A stretch of 64,000 nt of DNA from Centrapalus pauciflorus (taxonomy: Eukaryota > Streptophyta > Magnoliopsida > Asterales > Asteraceae), in assembly GCA_020465985.1 (NCBI GenBank), contig JAANYP010007200.1, positions 1-64,000 on the forward strand, in the 5' to 3' direction. Made by a program: the position numbers and the translations under genes. A model generated the notes under the pieces. That model was not told where the DNA came from. It did not search any database and saw nothing but the letters and a program-made list of their open reading frames with translations. Positions 28,071-40,493 of the stretch are shown here, piece after piece (positions within the stretch are counted from its first letter, which is position 1; each line of letters opens with the position of its first letter).

Positions 28071-29100
28071 ACCCATTATTATTTTTGTTTGGAAACAACT
28101 TCATCATGAAGTTAGTAACTTAATATGTTACCTTAAATCATTGAATTTATAGTTTACCCCACCCACATGTACTTCTGTTGGTACACCCTGTGTGACGATA
28201 GCAGTCTAATCGATCTGCATTATGGTTTAGGTAATATTCTGAGTATTAACAAGTATTTTGATATATATGTTTAATATGTGTTTGTCTGTTATTGATTGTG
28301 TGTTTGAACTTGATGTAACGTATTACAAGAAGTTCAAACATAAAGGTCAAAGATTAACTCAAGCATAAGTTAAAACATAAGTTTCATCACTTAAGTGTTT
28401 AAGTGTATTGGCTAGATTCGAATAGGTAAAGGAAGACATTCGAATCCGTGATAGATTCGAATGTATCCTTAGATTCGAATGGGCTAGATTCGAGTCTGTC
28501 AGATGGACAGATTCGAATGGGCCTTAGGCCAGATTCGAGGTTGGCCCACAACAGACTCGAATCAGGGTCTATAATTAGGGATAGACTCGAATGATTAGAA
28601 GACTTTTTGCAGAATTCGTGAGGAATTAAGCAAGAGGCGATCTCGAGTTTATCAGCTAGGTGAGTGCCGTTTCGGAGAGAATTAGTACGTAGGATCGTTC
28701 GTGTGTCGTTCGTTCAGCGTCTAATAGTCTCCGTGTTTCCGTTGGTTGAGAGTTGTCCGTCTAACCGTCAACGAGGATTCCGCACTCGTTCACGGATCCG
28801 CGTCTAGATAGATCTTGCAGTGGTAGACCTTACAACTTCATTTCAAGACTCTAGTATGTTAGTTTGGGTAGTCACAAAGCCCGATTACACATTAAGTTTT
28901 TGTTGTTTATGTTACTTCCTACACAACCTTAAGTTATCTTGTGTCAATCCCCTCATCATTGATGTCGTTGATCATATGCTTGTTTATCATTTAACATTAA
29001 ACGTAATTTATTTCTTACAATTTTCAGTATATTTCTTTCGTTATCTATGTGTTATTATAGTTGATCCATTTGTGGCAGCGACTTATATTTAAACGATATT
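28071..29100 (+). repeat. LTR-like remnant with ATTCGAAT motif cluster
   Basis: Begins with TGTAACAACCC (28076), has a block of about nine AGATTCGAAT/AGATTCGAG motifs at 28410-28600, then CG-rich sequence at 28640-28810 like an LTR R/U5. No second copy, primer site or coding domain was found. The open frame at 28820-29092 has no recognisable domain. Confidence 0.35.
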
Positions 29101-29133
29101 ACACACACACATACATACATATATATTGATATA

Positions 29134-30077
29134 GGGTTGGGATCATTGCAGAACCTTAATTTAGTGCAGAACTATAGAACCAATCTAAACCATTGGATTA
29201 TTATATAACACTAGGGATAAAATGGTAATTATGCAATTAACATTGAATTAATAGTAGCCTACCAAGTTTGACTGCCAACTTTGACCATTTTGACTCTTTT
29301 AATATCGAAGGTACATGCAGTGTTGAATGTGTGATATAAACTGTAATTCGACATTAAATGATCTCTATATAATATATTGAATGGAGGTCTAGGTAAAAAA
29401 AATTTTTTACGAAAAATAAACACGTAAAATTTTTTCAAAAAAAATATATCATTACTATTCTCATTAAATCAACCAACTTTTGACTATTAATTTTGACCAT
29501 TATTTTGGTTCTGTTAATTTTGAATGTACATGCAGTGTTGCATCGACGTTGGATATACGACATCAAGTGTTCATTCGACATTGAATTATATCGTTCATGC
29601 TACATTGCATCGTGGTCTGGGTAATTTTTTTTTACGAAAAATAAACACGTAAAATTTTTTCGAAAAAAATATGTCATTACTGTTCTCATTAAATCAACCA
29701 ACTTTTGACTACTAGTTTTGACAATTATTTTGGTTCTGTTAATTTTGAATGTACATGTAGTGTTGCATCGACTGGTCTCGTTTTAAAGAGTATAAAATTC
29801 TCGTTTTTATGGTATAATTTTTTTAATTTAACAATTAATCATATTAATGTTATTTTAATTTAAAGAAAAATGATATTTATTTTACTAATGTCAATCTTTT
29901 GCTATTTCCAATCTATTCCTTTTTTATCCTGAAAGAATTAAAAAATCATTAATGTCAATCTTTTTTTCACTAATTCCAAAAATTCCAAACTTTATGGTTT
30001 TAATCAAGACCATTAAATTAATTTAATCTATGGACGATATTGGTTCTACACTAAATTTAGGTTCTACAATGATCCCA
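29134..30077. mobile_element. TIR element family B copy 2 (944 bp)
   Basis: Ends GGGTTGGGATCATTGCAGAA and its complement are near-identical to 14088-15757. The right flank is a short (TA)n (30080-30096); the left flank is ACACATACATATATAT. Only about two and a half internal units are present (starts near 29387 and 29618), against five to six in copy 1, so the central array changed in number. Confidence 0.85.
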
Positions 30078-32260
30078 TGATATATATATATATATACTAG
30101 TACAGTACCCGCGCAAAGCGGCGACGGCAAGATGTAGTTTTATTTGATAACATATTTTGTTGAGCAATACATGATATTTAAAAGAAAGAAGGAAACGAGG
30201 ACCGTTGTGGCCAACATGTCTTTAGACAAAATAACAATTCATGTTAATTATGTTGCAAACTAAAAATGAGAGATAATTAGACTCCTTATTAGAAAAATAA
30301 TATTTGAAATTTGTATTTAGACAATCTACAACATACAATTTTTCATAAGGCACTAAGTTATTAGAAAACCAAAACCAAAAAGAAAGAAACCTTTGTATGC
30401 AAGATGTTCGAGACCACACCGATGACCAAGCCACTAAACAGAACAACTAAACAAAACAAAAGAAATGCTACTTATGCAACACTGACTACATCAATGACAA
30501 TTAACCTGCTGCAATGTGGAACTCAAAATGCAGCAACAAGTTGGATGAAGACAAAACAAAAGAAATCTCTTCTACATGAACCCGAGCATGAAGGGCATGT
30601 AACAAATTGGATCAACAAAAACATCACTCAGAAGCAGACAATCAAGTTAACAACAAAGCTAATCGTAGAAAAACCGATCCTACAACACTTTGTCTTGAAA
30701 AATCTTATAGATTACAATTACATGAAATAACATACATCTACATTCACTGTATCATAAGAGTGTTAAGGTGCCTCTTTGGAAATCCTTGAAAAATGTCAAT
30801 CGGTTTTGGTAACTTGTAAGTGACAGATATATTATGTACCCAAGAATCCGGATTTGAAGACCTATTATGGTTCTTACCTTCCTTTGTTTTACAAAATATA
30901 AGTCGATCAAATCCAAGTTGCTCTCTTTCACAACCACTTTTTCCTACCATCACCATTGTTTTCGGCTTCTTGGCTTGTTACAAAACTGCCAAATCAACAT
31001 CCTCAAAATAAGAACGAAGCACATTTAACATTTCTATAATAAATCAGGACCATGTGAGAAAAAAAATATTCTAAACTAATAATAATCATCTTTAGATCAA
31101 TCAAATAAAACCAAAATATGTTAGTCACAAATCACCTACGGTACTTGGATTTTGTTGGATTTCATAGAGAAACAACAAAATATGTTAGTCACAAAGCATC
31201 TAAAACCAAATAAGAAACCCCTACGGAGCTTGGATTTTGCTGGATCAACATAATTTGTGACAATAATATAAAGCTAGAAGCGTCAACGACTGGAAGTTTT
31301 TTAGAATAGGAGCATATAGCAAGCAGGAAACCATTGTTACTTATAAAAACATGCCAATGATTTGGGTTGGATAAAGTCTGATATGCATATGTCAAGCTAA
31401 GGTGTGCAATTTTTTTCAGGAACATTAGGTTAATAAAGCATTTTAAGGCTATTGGAAACTAACATGGAAGGATTATACATAAAACTTATCAGGAGTGATA
31501 CCATCCAACAACAACAGACAAATCGACCCTAATGGTTTCAGAGTCTGAATCTGTGGATATGTGGCTCTAATAAGATTAACTCTACATTTGATACAGTCTC
31601 TACTGGGAATAACACATGTAGTAAATGAACTAATTGAAATCGCAACAGCAAAATTAAAACAGCAGCAGAAGTAAAACAGCAACAACAAAATTAAAACAGC
31701 AGCAAAATCAAAAATCAAAATTAAAACAACTGCAAAACAGAGAACACAGAACACAGATCGATTGAAACCAACAGGTTTCGATTTTAGAACAAAAAATTCG
31801 ATGAAGATCTCAACAGATAAGAAAGATCGATATTAGCGAAAGAGAAGTCGATGGAGATGATGAACAGATTTTGTCTACTAATAGCAGCATGCCTTTTTTT
31901 TTCCTGGATCTATGTGTGTATCCTTAAGCTATTGAGAAAATAAACTATGCATGATATATGACATATAATACTCACAAGAAAAATACATACACGTAAAGAT
32001 CATGCTGCAAGAACTCATTGTTTTCCCTCCATTGCAGAGGAGCACCTAAAGTCAAACTTTCTGCACTGATGTACAACCTTGAAGAATTGTGATGTACTAA
32101 AATCACAATAAACGTCAATATGAATAAATATATTACCACCATTAAATAATAAAACCATGTGTTTGGCTATTAATAGAATATCCAAACATGTGTCCATTAG
32201 GACAAATTAGAAGGGATCTTATGGATCAAAAATTGATGTTAGGGTGAGGGAGCGTAAACT

Positions 32261-32643
32261 TTAAATAAAAGCTAGCTCTTCAGCCCTGTCTCCAAATGTA
32301 TCAATGAACACAATGGCAAAATATCGAAGCAATAATTTTACCATCCTCTCCAAAATTGTTTTGTTTCCTCCAATTGTGCTCTCTGGCAATAACTGCACAT
32401 AAAACAAACTACAATTAAATAATTATAGAGCCTCTACGCCACAATATATGTTAGCTTTTAGAATCTAATACTACGAGGGCAATATAGATAACTAAAGACA
32501 TACCATTTCGTAACAAAAAGTAAAAAATTTAGATATCGTAAGCCATACCATTTCTGTGAGTCATCATATTTTGAGGTCCCAGGAATTGATATTCGAGCAG
32601 ATTCAATGTTTCTTAAAGAGCCCCCTCTCACATTCCACTCAAT
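32261..32643 (-). pseudogene. Two exon-like segments, possible captured host gene
   Basis: 32643-32549 is bounded by a TTGCAG acceptor and a GTATGG donor and is open (IEWNVRGGS...). 32392-32261 follows an acceptor TGTGCAG. Joining them changes frame, giving a short tail, so the gene is probably broken. Product not recognised. Confidence 0.3.
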
Positions 32644-33561
32644 CTGCAAGCATTTACATTTCATGTCATTAAGACAGACAGACAGACATACTTGCTCAAT
32701 GAATACAGTTTTTTTTCGAAATTTACAAATCAAGTGCCAGTAATGGGAACTATCAGAGATGAAAAAAAAGGAGAGAAACAGAAGGAGAAAGCATTAAGAT
32801 TAAATAGGATATGGCTATAGGCCTCCCCTTTTTATGCTCATCTTCAACAACAACTATGGACAGGCTATAATTATACTTTTTACTTTTACTTTTAATTTCT
32901 TTGCAAAGTATCACCCATTTTCGCATGAATTTCTAAAACATATTGATAGATATACAACCACCAAAAAACAACTCATAGAAATAATTTATTGATGTTTCTG
33001 CTTGACAAACAGAGCATCCTCTCGGGGTCTAGGAATTCACAGCACACAACATCACGTATATACATTCATGTTGCACACATTGGATACATGAAATACATGT
33101 CCTGTTGCTGTTTTTGTCTTCCTAATGAACACCCCGAGATGTATTCTCAGGGTCAGGTACATGTAATCACAATGCATTTTCTATTGAATCCATGACCCTA
33201 GTATGCACTAATTGAAAGCTAAGAACTGATCAAACACTCATACATTTATACATTATTGTGGCCTGCCGTTGATTTAGATCTCACATCACACATACATGCA
33301 TATGCAACTGGTGGTATTGTTTTTTTTTAGTATGAAACACACAAGCATACATACGCTATAGCTACTGATAATTTTTCTGTTTTGATGACACAACACACAC
33401 ACACACATGTTTAACATTGCTGCTGTCCATTCACGCACACTGCACATACACACAGATATATATACACACTTAATAACAATCACTACGTCAAGCCGTTTGT
33501 CTACCCCTTTAAATACTAATATTGTTGTTGTTGTTGGTTCTGATTTCACAGCACACATATG

Positions 33562-33564
<3 letters not shown>

Positions 33565-33627
<63 letters not shown>
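33565..33627. repeat. (TA)n microsatellite, ~63 bp
   Basis: Inside Helitron A, between CACA-rich sequence and the acyltransferase-like segment. Confidence 0.95.
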
Positions 33628-33628
<1 letters not shown>

Positions 33629-33760
33629 CTACTGTTTTATTGTAGAAACAAAAGGATGTAGGGGTCCAATTTCAATAGCTAGAGCAGTGACAAAATTACC
33701 AATGTCACCAAGGGGAGGGTTCCTTCTATCAACTTGCCCCCCATTCTTCTGTTTCACATC
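33629..33760 (-). pseudogene. Possible BAHD acyltransferase exon fragment
   Basis: After an acceptor-like AACAG at 33761 the minus strand is open for ~42 codons with RRNPPLGDIGNFVTALAIE. The PPL...GN pattern resembles the region of BAHD acyltransferases just before the GN step (family knowledge). The match is short and the identification tentative; it ends in the (TA)n tract. Confidence 0.3.
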
Positions 33761-34239
33761 TGTTACACAAAAATCACACACAGCTCAAAAAATTAAAGAT
33801 TCTAGCACCAGGAAGCAAAATATCTCCACTTTTTGAATATTCCATTATCAATAAATTATCGTTAGTAGATCATGTATTGTCTCCATATAAAGCTGCAAGT
33901 ATAGACACCGAGCAAATTTTTACCAAAGAGTTGCTGCAAGCATAAATGAAAGAGCATACATTACCATACAGGAATATAAGTTTTGAAGTAAAATCAATGC
34001 AAGAAAGTAGTCGGACGTACCTCTACGAGTTTTGGGCACAAAATCAACGGTTTTTGTACTCTCCTTTTTCTTCAAATCTGTCTCCACCGGCGGTGTCGAG
34101 AGTAAAACAACGCCAATCCCCTGAATCTATATTCTTCCGTAAAAGTCTTCAACGTAATTTAATTGATAAACACTTGTTCAGATGTGGAAGTCAAAAACAA
34201 GAGAGGGGGAGAGAGATTCATACTAAAGGAGAGCACCGT

Positions 34240-34400
34240 TAATAACCGGTTGCGGCGGGGGCGTCAGCTTGGTGGTCGTGGAGAGGCAGTAGCGGTGTCT
34301 TCCTGGTGGTCGTGGGGAGGCAGTAGCACCGGAGAGGGGAGGGGATCTCGAGGTCGTGGGGAGGCGGCGATGAAAGAAAATCTGGAACGATGACGATGGA
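34240..34400. repeat. GC-rich segment with ~24-bp repeats
   Basis: About three copies of TGGTCGTGGGGAGGCAGTAGC or close variants in a GC-rich block inside Helitron A. The composition contrasts with the AT-rich surroundings and suggests captured 5' exon DNA. Confidence 0.45.
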
Positions 34401-34842
34401 GAAGAAATCGCCCTAGGGTTTTTCTCTCATCTGTGGGAGGGTGAAGGATTTAGCGCAGATTTCAACCAATCTGAAGTAGTCTATGGTGAGGGATTGTTAG
34501 GAGAGAGTTTGAGGGGGATGAGTCGGTTTGGTTGCGGAATTGGAAGAACCCGGCACGGCGAAGAAGCAGAGGAGGCAGGTGACGGTGGTTAGGAGTGGCG
34601 TGAAGGATAGGGAGAGAAAAAGGGAGGTGTCGTGTAGAAGGTAGTAAAATGATTGAGAATGAAGAGTCTGTTCCCAAAGAGCCATCCCGGTTCTCAACAT
34701 TTCAAAAACTGAGTTTAAATTGTTTATGCAACAAAGGTTGTACACCATGCATCACCAACTTGTAAGTCTTAAAATTCAAGATTGAGCATTACATGATTGT
34801 ACCTTGAGCAGTGTAACTTGTAAGCATTTAAATGCTTTATTA

Positions 34843-34865
34843 GTATATATATATATATATATATA
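34843..34865. repeat. Short (TA)n at the Helitron-Helitron junction
   Basis: Separates the 5' end of Helitron A from the 3' end of Helitron B. Confidence 0.9.
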
Positions 34866-35223
34866 CTAGCTACATACCCGCGCAAAGCGGCAGCGACGAC
34901 AAATATTTTTTTCGATTACTTGTTCGTATAATAGATGACGATAATGAATAATATCTTTAAACAACGTAAAAGAAAAATACCTTAAGTTTCAATGTCAACC
35001 AAATATCATAAAAACCATATGGTTACAAACAAAAATATGATCAAATATATTTGTGATAAAAATTTACAAGCATTTTTCATTTTATGCATCCAAAATATCC
35101 AAATATGATAATGCTTCACTTGAACGATCCGTTTGTTGTACATCCTGCAAATAATAAAAGGTTGATAGTTATCAAAAATAAAGTATTGAAACATGTGAGT
35201 AATGCGAACTATAGGATTGTACC

Positions 35224-35490
35224 TTAATAATCACGCAAGACTTCTTGATACACCACATTTGATGTGTAGACTCCATCTCGATTGAATTTCTTGACAGGGG
35301 TCACCAATACCTTTGTAGTACCACGTGATGTACCTCTAGAAAGTGCCACGTAAAGTTGTCCATGGGAAAATACCGACTCAGGCAAATAAATTCCAACATT
35401 CGGAATTGTCTGTCCCTGAGCTTTATTGATTGTCATTGCAAAGCTAAGTCGAATAGGAAATTGCTTTCTTCTCAATTTGAACAGGAACAT
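35224..35490 (-). pseudogene. Helitron Rep/helicase, C-terminal fragment (Pif1-type helicase)
   Basis: 88 aa with FPIRLSFAMTINKAQGQTI and LYVALSRG, the conserved C-terminal motifs of Pif1-family helicases as found in Helitron RepHel proteins. The helicase unwinds DNA during rolling-circle transposition (family knowledge). It stops ~355 bp before the Helitron 3' end, where the RepHel end normally lies. Upstream of residue 1 the homology stops abruptly, so the rest of the >1000-aa protein, including the HUH nuclease, is missing. Confidence 0.9.
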
Positions 35491-35697
35491 ATCTTCTTCT
35501 CAATTTCCAGCAACACTTTTTATTACAGTTATTATTTACAAAACGTTATGGTACTTTTCAAACGCAAATCCAAACACTCTCTCTAAAGCACAAGTATTTA
35601 TTTAAGGCTTTTATGCCCATCATTTGCAAATGAAGTCTCTCTTGAATGCGATATCCTAATGAAAAAAAAGACTTCCAAAATACATTAAACATATAGC

Positions 35698-35722
35698 AGT
35701 GTACCCGCGCAAAGCGTCGGTG
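35698..35722 (-). mobile_element. Second Helitron 3'-end relic
   Basis: GTACCCGCGCAAAGCGTCGG matches the 3' hairpins at 30105 and 34877 (+ strand view), but the terminal CTAG is not present (CTAT), so this end is degenerate. Confidence 0.6.
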
Positions 35723-35818
35723 ACAACATTTTATTTTTCATTTTGCAACATGTTTTTTGAGTTGCATATTATTTTTCTAAAGATGAAAGAAAAAGAAGAT
35801 TCAATTCATCGATAAGAT

Positions 35819-36285
35819 CAAGGTTATCAAAATCGCGATTTAAATCGTAGGATCGTACGATCCTACAAGTGGATTTCGATCAGGATCGCTAGTAGGATCG
35901 ATTTTGGATAGGATCGTAAGCAAGATCGTAGGATCGATAGTAAGATCATAAGATCATACGACGATCCGATCGCACATACGGTTTGTTTTCGTATGATCGT
36001 TAGTAAGATCGTAGGATCGTTAGGCCCCTCCATCTAGCCGCATATATTTTTAATCCAATGTACCAATATAGTTTTGCTCGACTGTGATTCTTGTTTCATC
36101 AAAGAGGCACTATATACGTGCCTTGAAAGAATGGGTAGGATATTACTCTCTTTTGTTTATGATATAATACTGTGATATATAATATTTATTTCCGGTAGGA
36201 TCTTACGATCCCGATCCGATCCTACGATCCCGTTCTTGCAATGACAAAAACGATCCTAGGTAATATCTCGATCTTGACAACCTTG
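35819..36285. mobile_element. 467-bp MITE rich in GATCGTA, TSD GATAAGAT
   Basis: Ends CAAGGTTATCAAAATCG and CGATCTTGACAACCTTG are inverted repeats with two mismatches. The 8-bp GATAAGAT is duplicated at 35811-35818 and 36286-36293, which suggests a hAT-type element. The inside has many GGATCGTA/TACGATCC words, including the palindrome GTAGGATCGTACGATCCTAC. Confidence 0.88.
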
Positions 36286-36972
36286 GATAAGATGTCGTCC
36301 TAATATAGACATAGAACTGATATTCTTTTTAGATATTATCTATGCTTTCAGTTGAACATAAAGAATTTTTTGCTACAACTATCATTTACCCGCATTCACT
36401 AACATTTTAGCTAAAAGTACTTGATTATAATTATTAACCTGTCAACCATCTAATATGATAATACAACAATTGATATACATCATCTCCGATCATCACTTAG
36501 GATGTTTCTCTTTGTTAAAAGTTATTATTCAAGCATTTTACATTATTCAAAAAATCTAACTCCTAATCTCCAAATATCAAACTTTAGCGGGTTGTGTTAC
36601 ATCTTTGCAATATTTTCCTTGATTGAACTGGCAATTTTGACTCGTTTGCCTAAATATTGAAGAGATTTGAACTATATACTTATAGAAACTATTTAACCGG
36701 TCAACTTAATGGATAATATACTATGAAAACTGTCAATTTGGTAGAACGGGTCTAAAAGTCGATCACTATGTATTCAAAACGCTTACAACCTCCTTAATTG
36801 TTTTCGTCAAAATGCATTAAATATTTATAAAAACAGAAAAGATGGTTAAAGAAATGTTGGCATGCCAACCCAACCTAATTGGTACAGAAATATTACTGTG
36901 ACCAGCCATTTGTCCATCATCACTTCTTGATTGTGGTAAAACTTAAAGAAAGAAGAGAACCATAGTGAAAAT
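36286..36972. other. Helitron interior, no gene
   Basis: AT-rich sequence between two nested elements; nothing recognisable. Confidence 0.4.
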
Positions 36973-39232
36973 TAGGGGTGAGCACGGGGCGGTTCGGTTC
37001 GGTTTCTACCTCCCTCCGAACCCAAACCGAAAATTTCGGTTTCTGGAATTTGGAAACCATTCGGTTTCGGGTTTTTCGGTTTCGGTTTTTCGGTTTGGGT
37101 TTCCGGGTTTTCGGTTTGTATCCATGGATTTTCGGTTTTCGGTTTTTAAAACGGTTTGGGTTTTGGGTTTAAAACCGGTTTGGGTTTTGTTAAACTTTGG
37201 TTGTTTTATGTTACTTTGATACTTGTTTGAAAGTTGGTGTTAATTACTAGTTAATACTTGATTAGTTAATTACTTAATTCGATACTTTAAAGTTCATAAT
37301 AAACATGTCATTCAAGAATTCTACTCTATCTTGTAATGTGCGACATAATAAACTAAGAAAGTTCATATGAACTTATGAAGTTGAAAAAGAATACCTGTGA
37401 ACATGAAGAAACCAAGCTTGTAATGTGCGAGATAACATCATCCATGACCGAAGTCCAAAGATCCAACTCTATCTTGTAATGTGCGACATAACAGCCGTTC
37501 AAGCACTAGTGCACTACCATGTCAAAAGAAAAAAAAATATATTTTAAAAGCAATAGAAGAAGACACTTAATTATGTAAGTGTTTGCTAGAAAAAAAGAAC
37601 TTAACCTTCGAAAGATGAACGGATGAGTTTGTCCAATTCCATTGTATAATGCCAAACTTCGAAATGTCAAACTGTCATGACCAATGACTTGGAGACATAT
37701 TCTATATATAACAAACTATGATATAACAAACTATGATTTAATCAAGCATAATAGCATATAATTCCAAACTTTAAAGTTCATACTAACAAATTAAATAAAC
37801 ATTCCACACAAAGTACAATATTCAAGTTCAAATCGTTCCACACAAACCGAGTACAAAACTACAAATAACATAAACTTAATGAAAAACAACGTTGTCGATT
37901 GGTTGTGCCATTCTTAGTTCCAACAAACATGCAAAACTCCAAATCATCATTAATCTACAAGAAAAAAAAAAAAAAACGATTCACAATATTATAATAAAAG
38001 CTACGTTCTCAATTTTTAATATTATAATATTAAAACAATTTTTACCTTGATAATAAAGATAAGTCATCAATCTTCATCCATGCAAGAACCAGACATGCTA
38101 TGTCCGGTTGACAATTCATCTACAACAATAAACAAATCAAGTCATTAATATATGATCCCATACAAATGATCCTTAACATAAGTAAAATGATCCCATACAA
38201 ATGACCGTGTTCTACAACCCTTCTTGCCATCTTCATCCTCAACCTTTTCTTCTTTTATATCGTCATTCGGCTCATCAATTTTGTTCCTACTTTCAGCCTC
38301 ATCACCATGCTTTGGAAGTTCAATTGGGTCACTTGATTGACTTAGTTCCATCTACAAGATATACATTAACACATAACTAGATGTTAATAATGAAAAATAA
38401 GTAATAAGTAACTAATATTTCTAAGATATCAACTTTTATAATATAGCCAAATAGGTAATTAATAAGTAACTAAGATTTCTAAATTCTAAGATATTATAGC
38501 CAAATAGGTGATAAATAACTAAATATCAACATTAACCCTAAATCTAATAACAATTAACAATTTCATTCAAGTTAACAATAACATACCAATTATCAAATAA
38601 AGTAAATAACTAACAACTACATTCAATCATTCATGTTAAATAATTTCTAATCAAGTAACAAAATCAATTGCATTCAAAATTTGACACCACAAAACCTAAA
38701 AAACGTAAATAAAATGAGTCTCACAAAAGGGGTGTTGGACATGTTGTGGCCGACGAGCAGAAAACGTAAATCAATTGGTTGTGGCCGACGAGCAGAAACA
38801 GAAGCGCCGAAGAGGAATCGCAAGAGGCCAAGAGCCGTGGAAAAAAGAAGATAGCGGTGTGGCCGCCGCCGGTGGCCGGTGGCCGGTGACCGTGGAATCG
38901 CAAGAAGGAAGAAGCCAAGAAGGTGGCCGACGAGCAGAAACAGAAGGAAAGAATCAAGAATGGAGGGCTGGAGGCTGTGGATGTGAAGTGTAAGTGTGTA
39001 ACCTAGATAGAAATTATAAGGATATAATAAAAATATTAAAAAAAATTTAAAATTTAATAATTTTCGGTTCGGTTCGGTTTTGAGGTGCAATCCGAAACCA
39101 AACCGTTTAAAACGGTTTTTCCGGTTTCGGTTTTTCCGGTTTCGGTTTTTTCCGGTTTTCCGGTTTTTTCGGTTTGGTTTTTCCGGGTTTTTCGGTTTTT
39201 TGGTTTTCCGGTTCGGTTTCTGCTCACCCCTA
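36973..39232. mobile_element. hAT element derivative (2260 bp), TSD GTGAAAAT
   Basis: Perfect 12-bp ends TAGGGGTGAGCA/TGCTCACCCCTA, subterminal GGTTCGGTT and CGGTTTTTCGG repeats, and a perfect 8-bp duplication GTGAAAAT (36965-36972, 39233-39240). The size is too small for an autonomous hAT (family usually >3 kb). It contains a transposase N-terminal remnant and a GC-rich block at 38740-38990 with three copies of GTGGCCGACGAGCAGAAA. Confidence 0.92.
38145..38351 (-). pseudogene. hAT transposase N-terminal remnant (BED-finger start)
   Basis: 68 aa, acidic first half (KEEKVEDEDGKK) then TRSFVWDHFTYVKD, which matches the S-x-VW-x-HF start of BED zinc fingers in plant hAT transposases. The CxxC and H residues of the finger and the RNase H-like core are absent. 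It sits within an element that has hAT ends and TSD, which supports the call. Confidence 0.6.
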
Positions 39233-39240
39233 GTGAAAAT

Positions 39241-40490
39241 CGGTTAAATACTTAACTTATTTTATAAGTGATTTTATAATTTAATGTAACAAATGCTATC
39301 ACGCAATCGATAAGTGTGTGACCCAAGATTTTTGAAGCTTACGTATTGATATTCTGCTAAAAGAACTGAATCCTCCTTTCCACTGAATCCTCACTACTCA
39401 ATACATTAGACTTGACTTCAAAACAAAAGTTTACATATTTATACCACCAAAACACACTAAAACAGTAAAACTTATCACAGATAATGAGCTTAAGAGAATA
39501 AGAACTAATCTGCATACCAGATTATCATCATTGTAACACCAAGTATTTTGAGGCATTAAATCTGGATGTCAGAGACAGAAATTGGATGCATACCATAAGA
39601 TTTTGAAGCTTAATGTCTCTGCGGAAAATGGCCAAAGAAATAATATATGGCAAATCACCAAATCACCTCCTTTATATAAAGCTTGCATATATACATTTTT
39701 TAACACGTACCCATGTAATTTCTTCTCCATCATATCTGCACTAAATTGTTAACACCTTAAGACATGTATATCTAGCCATATCCATCATATCTCTAAGTGC
39801 AGATTAAAGTAACATTAATGGTGCAGCCAAAAATCGGATTGGATGTCGTTATCGACTCCAAACAACCGGCCCCGACCATCACTAATAAAACAAAGAAAAT
39901 CGATCACAACAAGAATCCATTATAGCTAATATCAATGCAGCTTTGTACCTTATGCATCATTTTATGGCAAATGCTGCTTTATATCATTAACACAAACAAA
40001 TATATATATATATATATACCTGCTCAAATATTTATATACCTGCTCAACAGAAATGAAAACAGGGGAATCAATCAGGTTACTAAAAACCATAGAATAATCA
40101 GTCTTTTGCACATTGGTAATGAAAGAGATAGTAAAAAGCAAACATTATAAATTTTAGCAGAAACATTGTAAAGTAGAACGAAAGGATGTTGTGGTTTTCT
40201 TATAGAAACAGAAGCGATAGGAAACGAAAAGAATATGCAGATTGCTATAAGATTGGTCAAATGAATTTGAATAGAAAGAAACTTACCTCTCGTTAGTCGA
40301 TTGCAAGCAAAAGTAACAGATAATTGTCATCTACAAAATGCTACGGGACGCGAAAATCGTTAATTGAGTCAGGATTCAAGGATTCCAACAAGTTATGATA
40401 CCACCCCTGATTATAATATTTATGTGTAGACAAGCAAACTCTGCATCAGTTCTTTTGTGATGGTTGGTTAATTCCTTTTTCGCCATTTGA
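39241..40490. other. Helitron interior, no gene
   Basis: AT-rich, with a short (TA) run near 40001-40018. No convincing coding region. Confidence 0.4.
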
Positions 40491-40493
40491 AGA

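Larger units (their letters stand above)
30097..34845 (-). mobile_element. Helitron A (minus strand), non-autonomous
   Basis: The 3' end on the minus strand is a CCGCTTTGCGCGGG hairpin followed by TACTGTACTAG, ending CTAG next to T (30100-30097), as Helitrons do. The 5' end is ACTAATAAAGCATTT (minus strand, ~34845), matching the 5' end at 41534, but its initial TCTC is replaced by (TA)n. No Rep/helicase remains. The interior holds possible captured exons (32261-32643, 33629-33760), a (TA)n tract and hairpin-array sequence near 33010-33160. Confidence 0.75.

Noticed and set aside
31473..31754. Cys/Phe/Leu-rich frame that looks like a membrane protein
   Set aside because: Arises from CAACAGCAAAATTAAAACAGC repeats read on the opposite strand.
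38674..39090. 138-aa minus-strand frame in the hAT derivative
   Set aside because: Low-complexity Leu/Phe-rich translation of a repeated GC-rich block and GGTTCGG repeats; no recognised domain.
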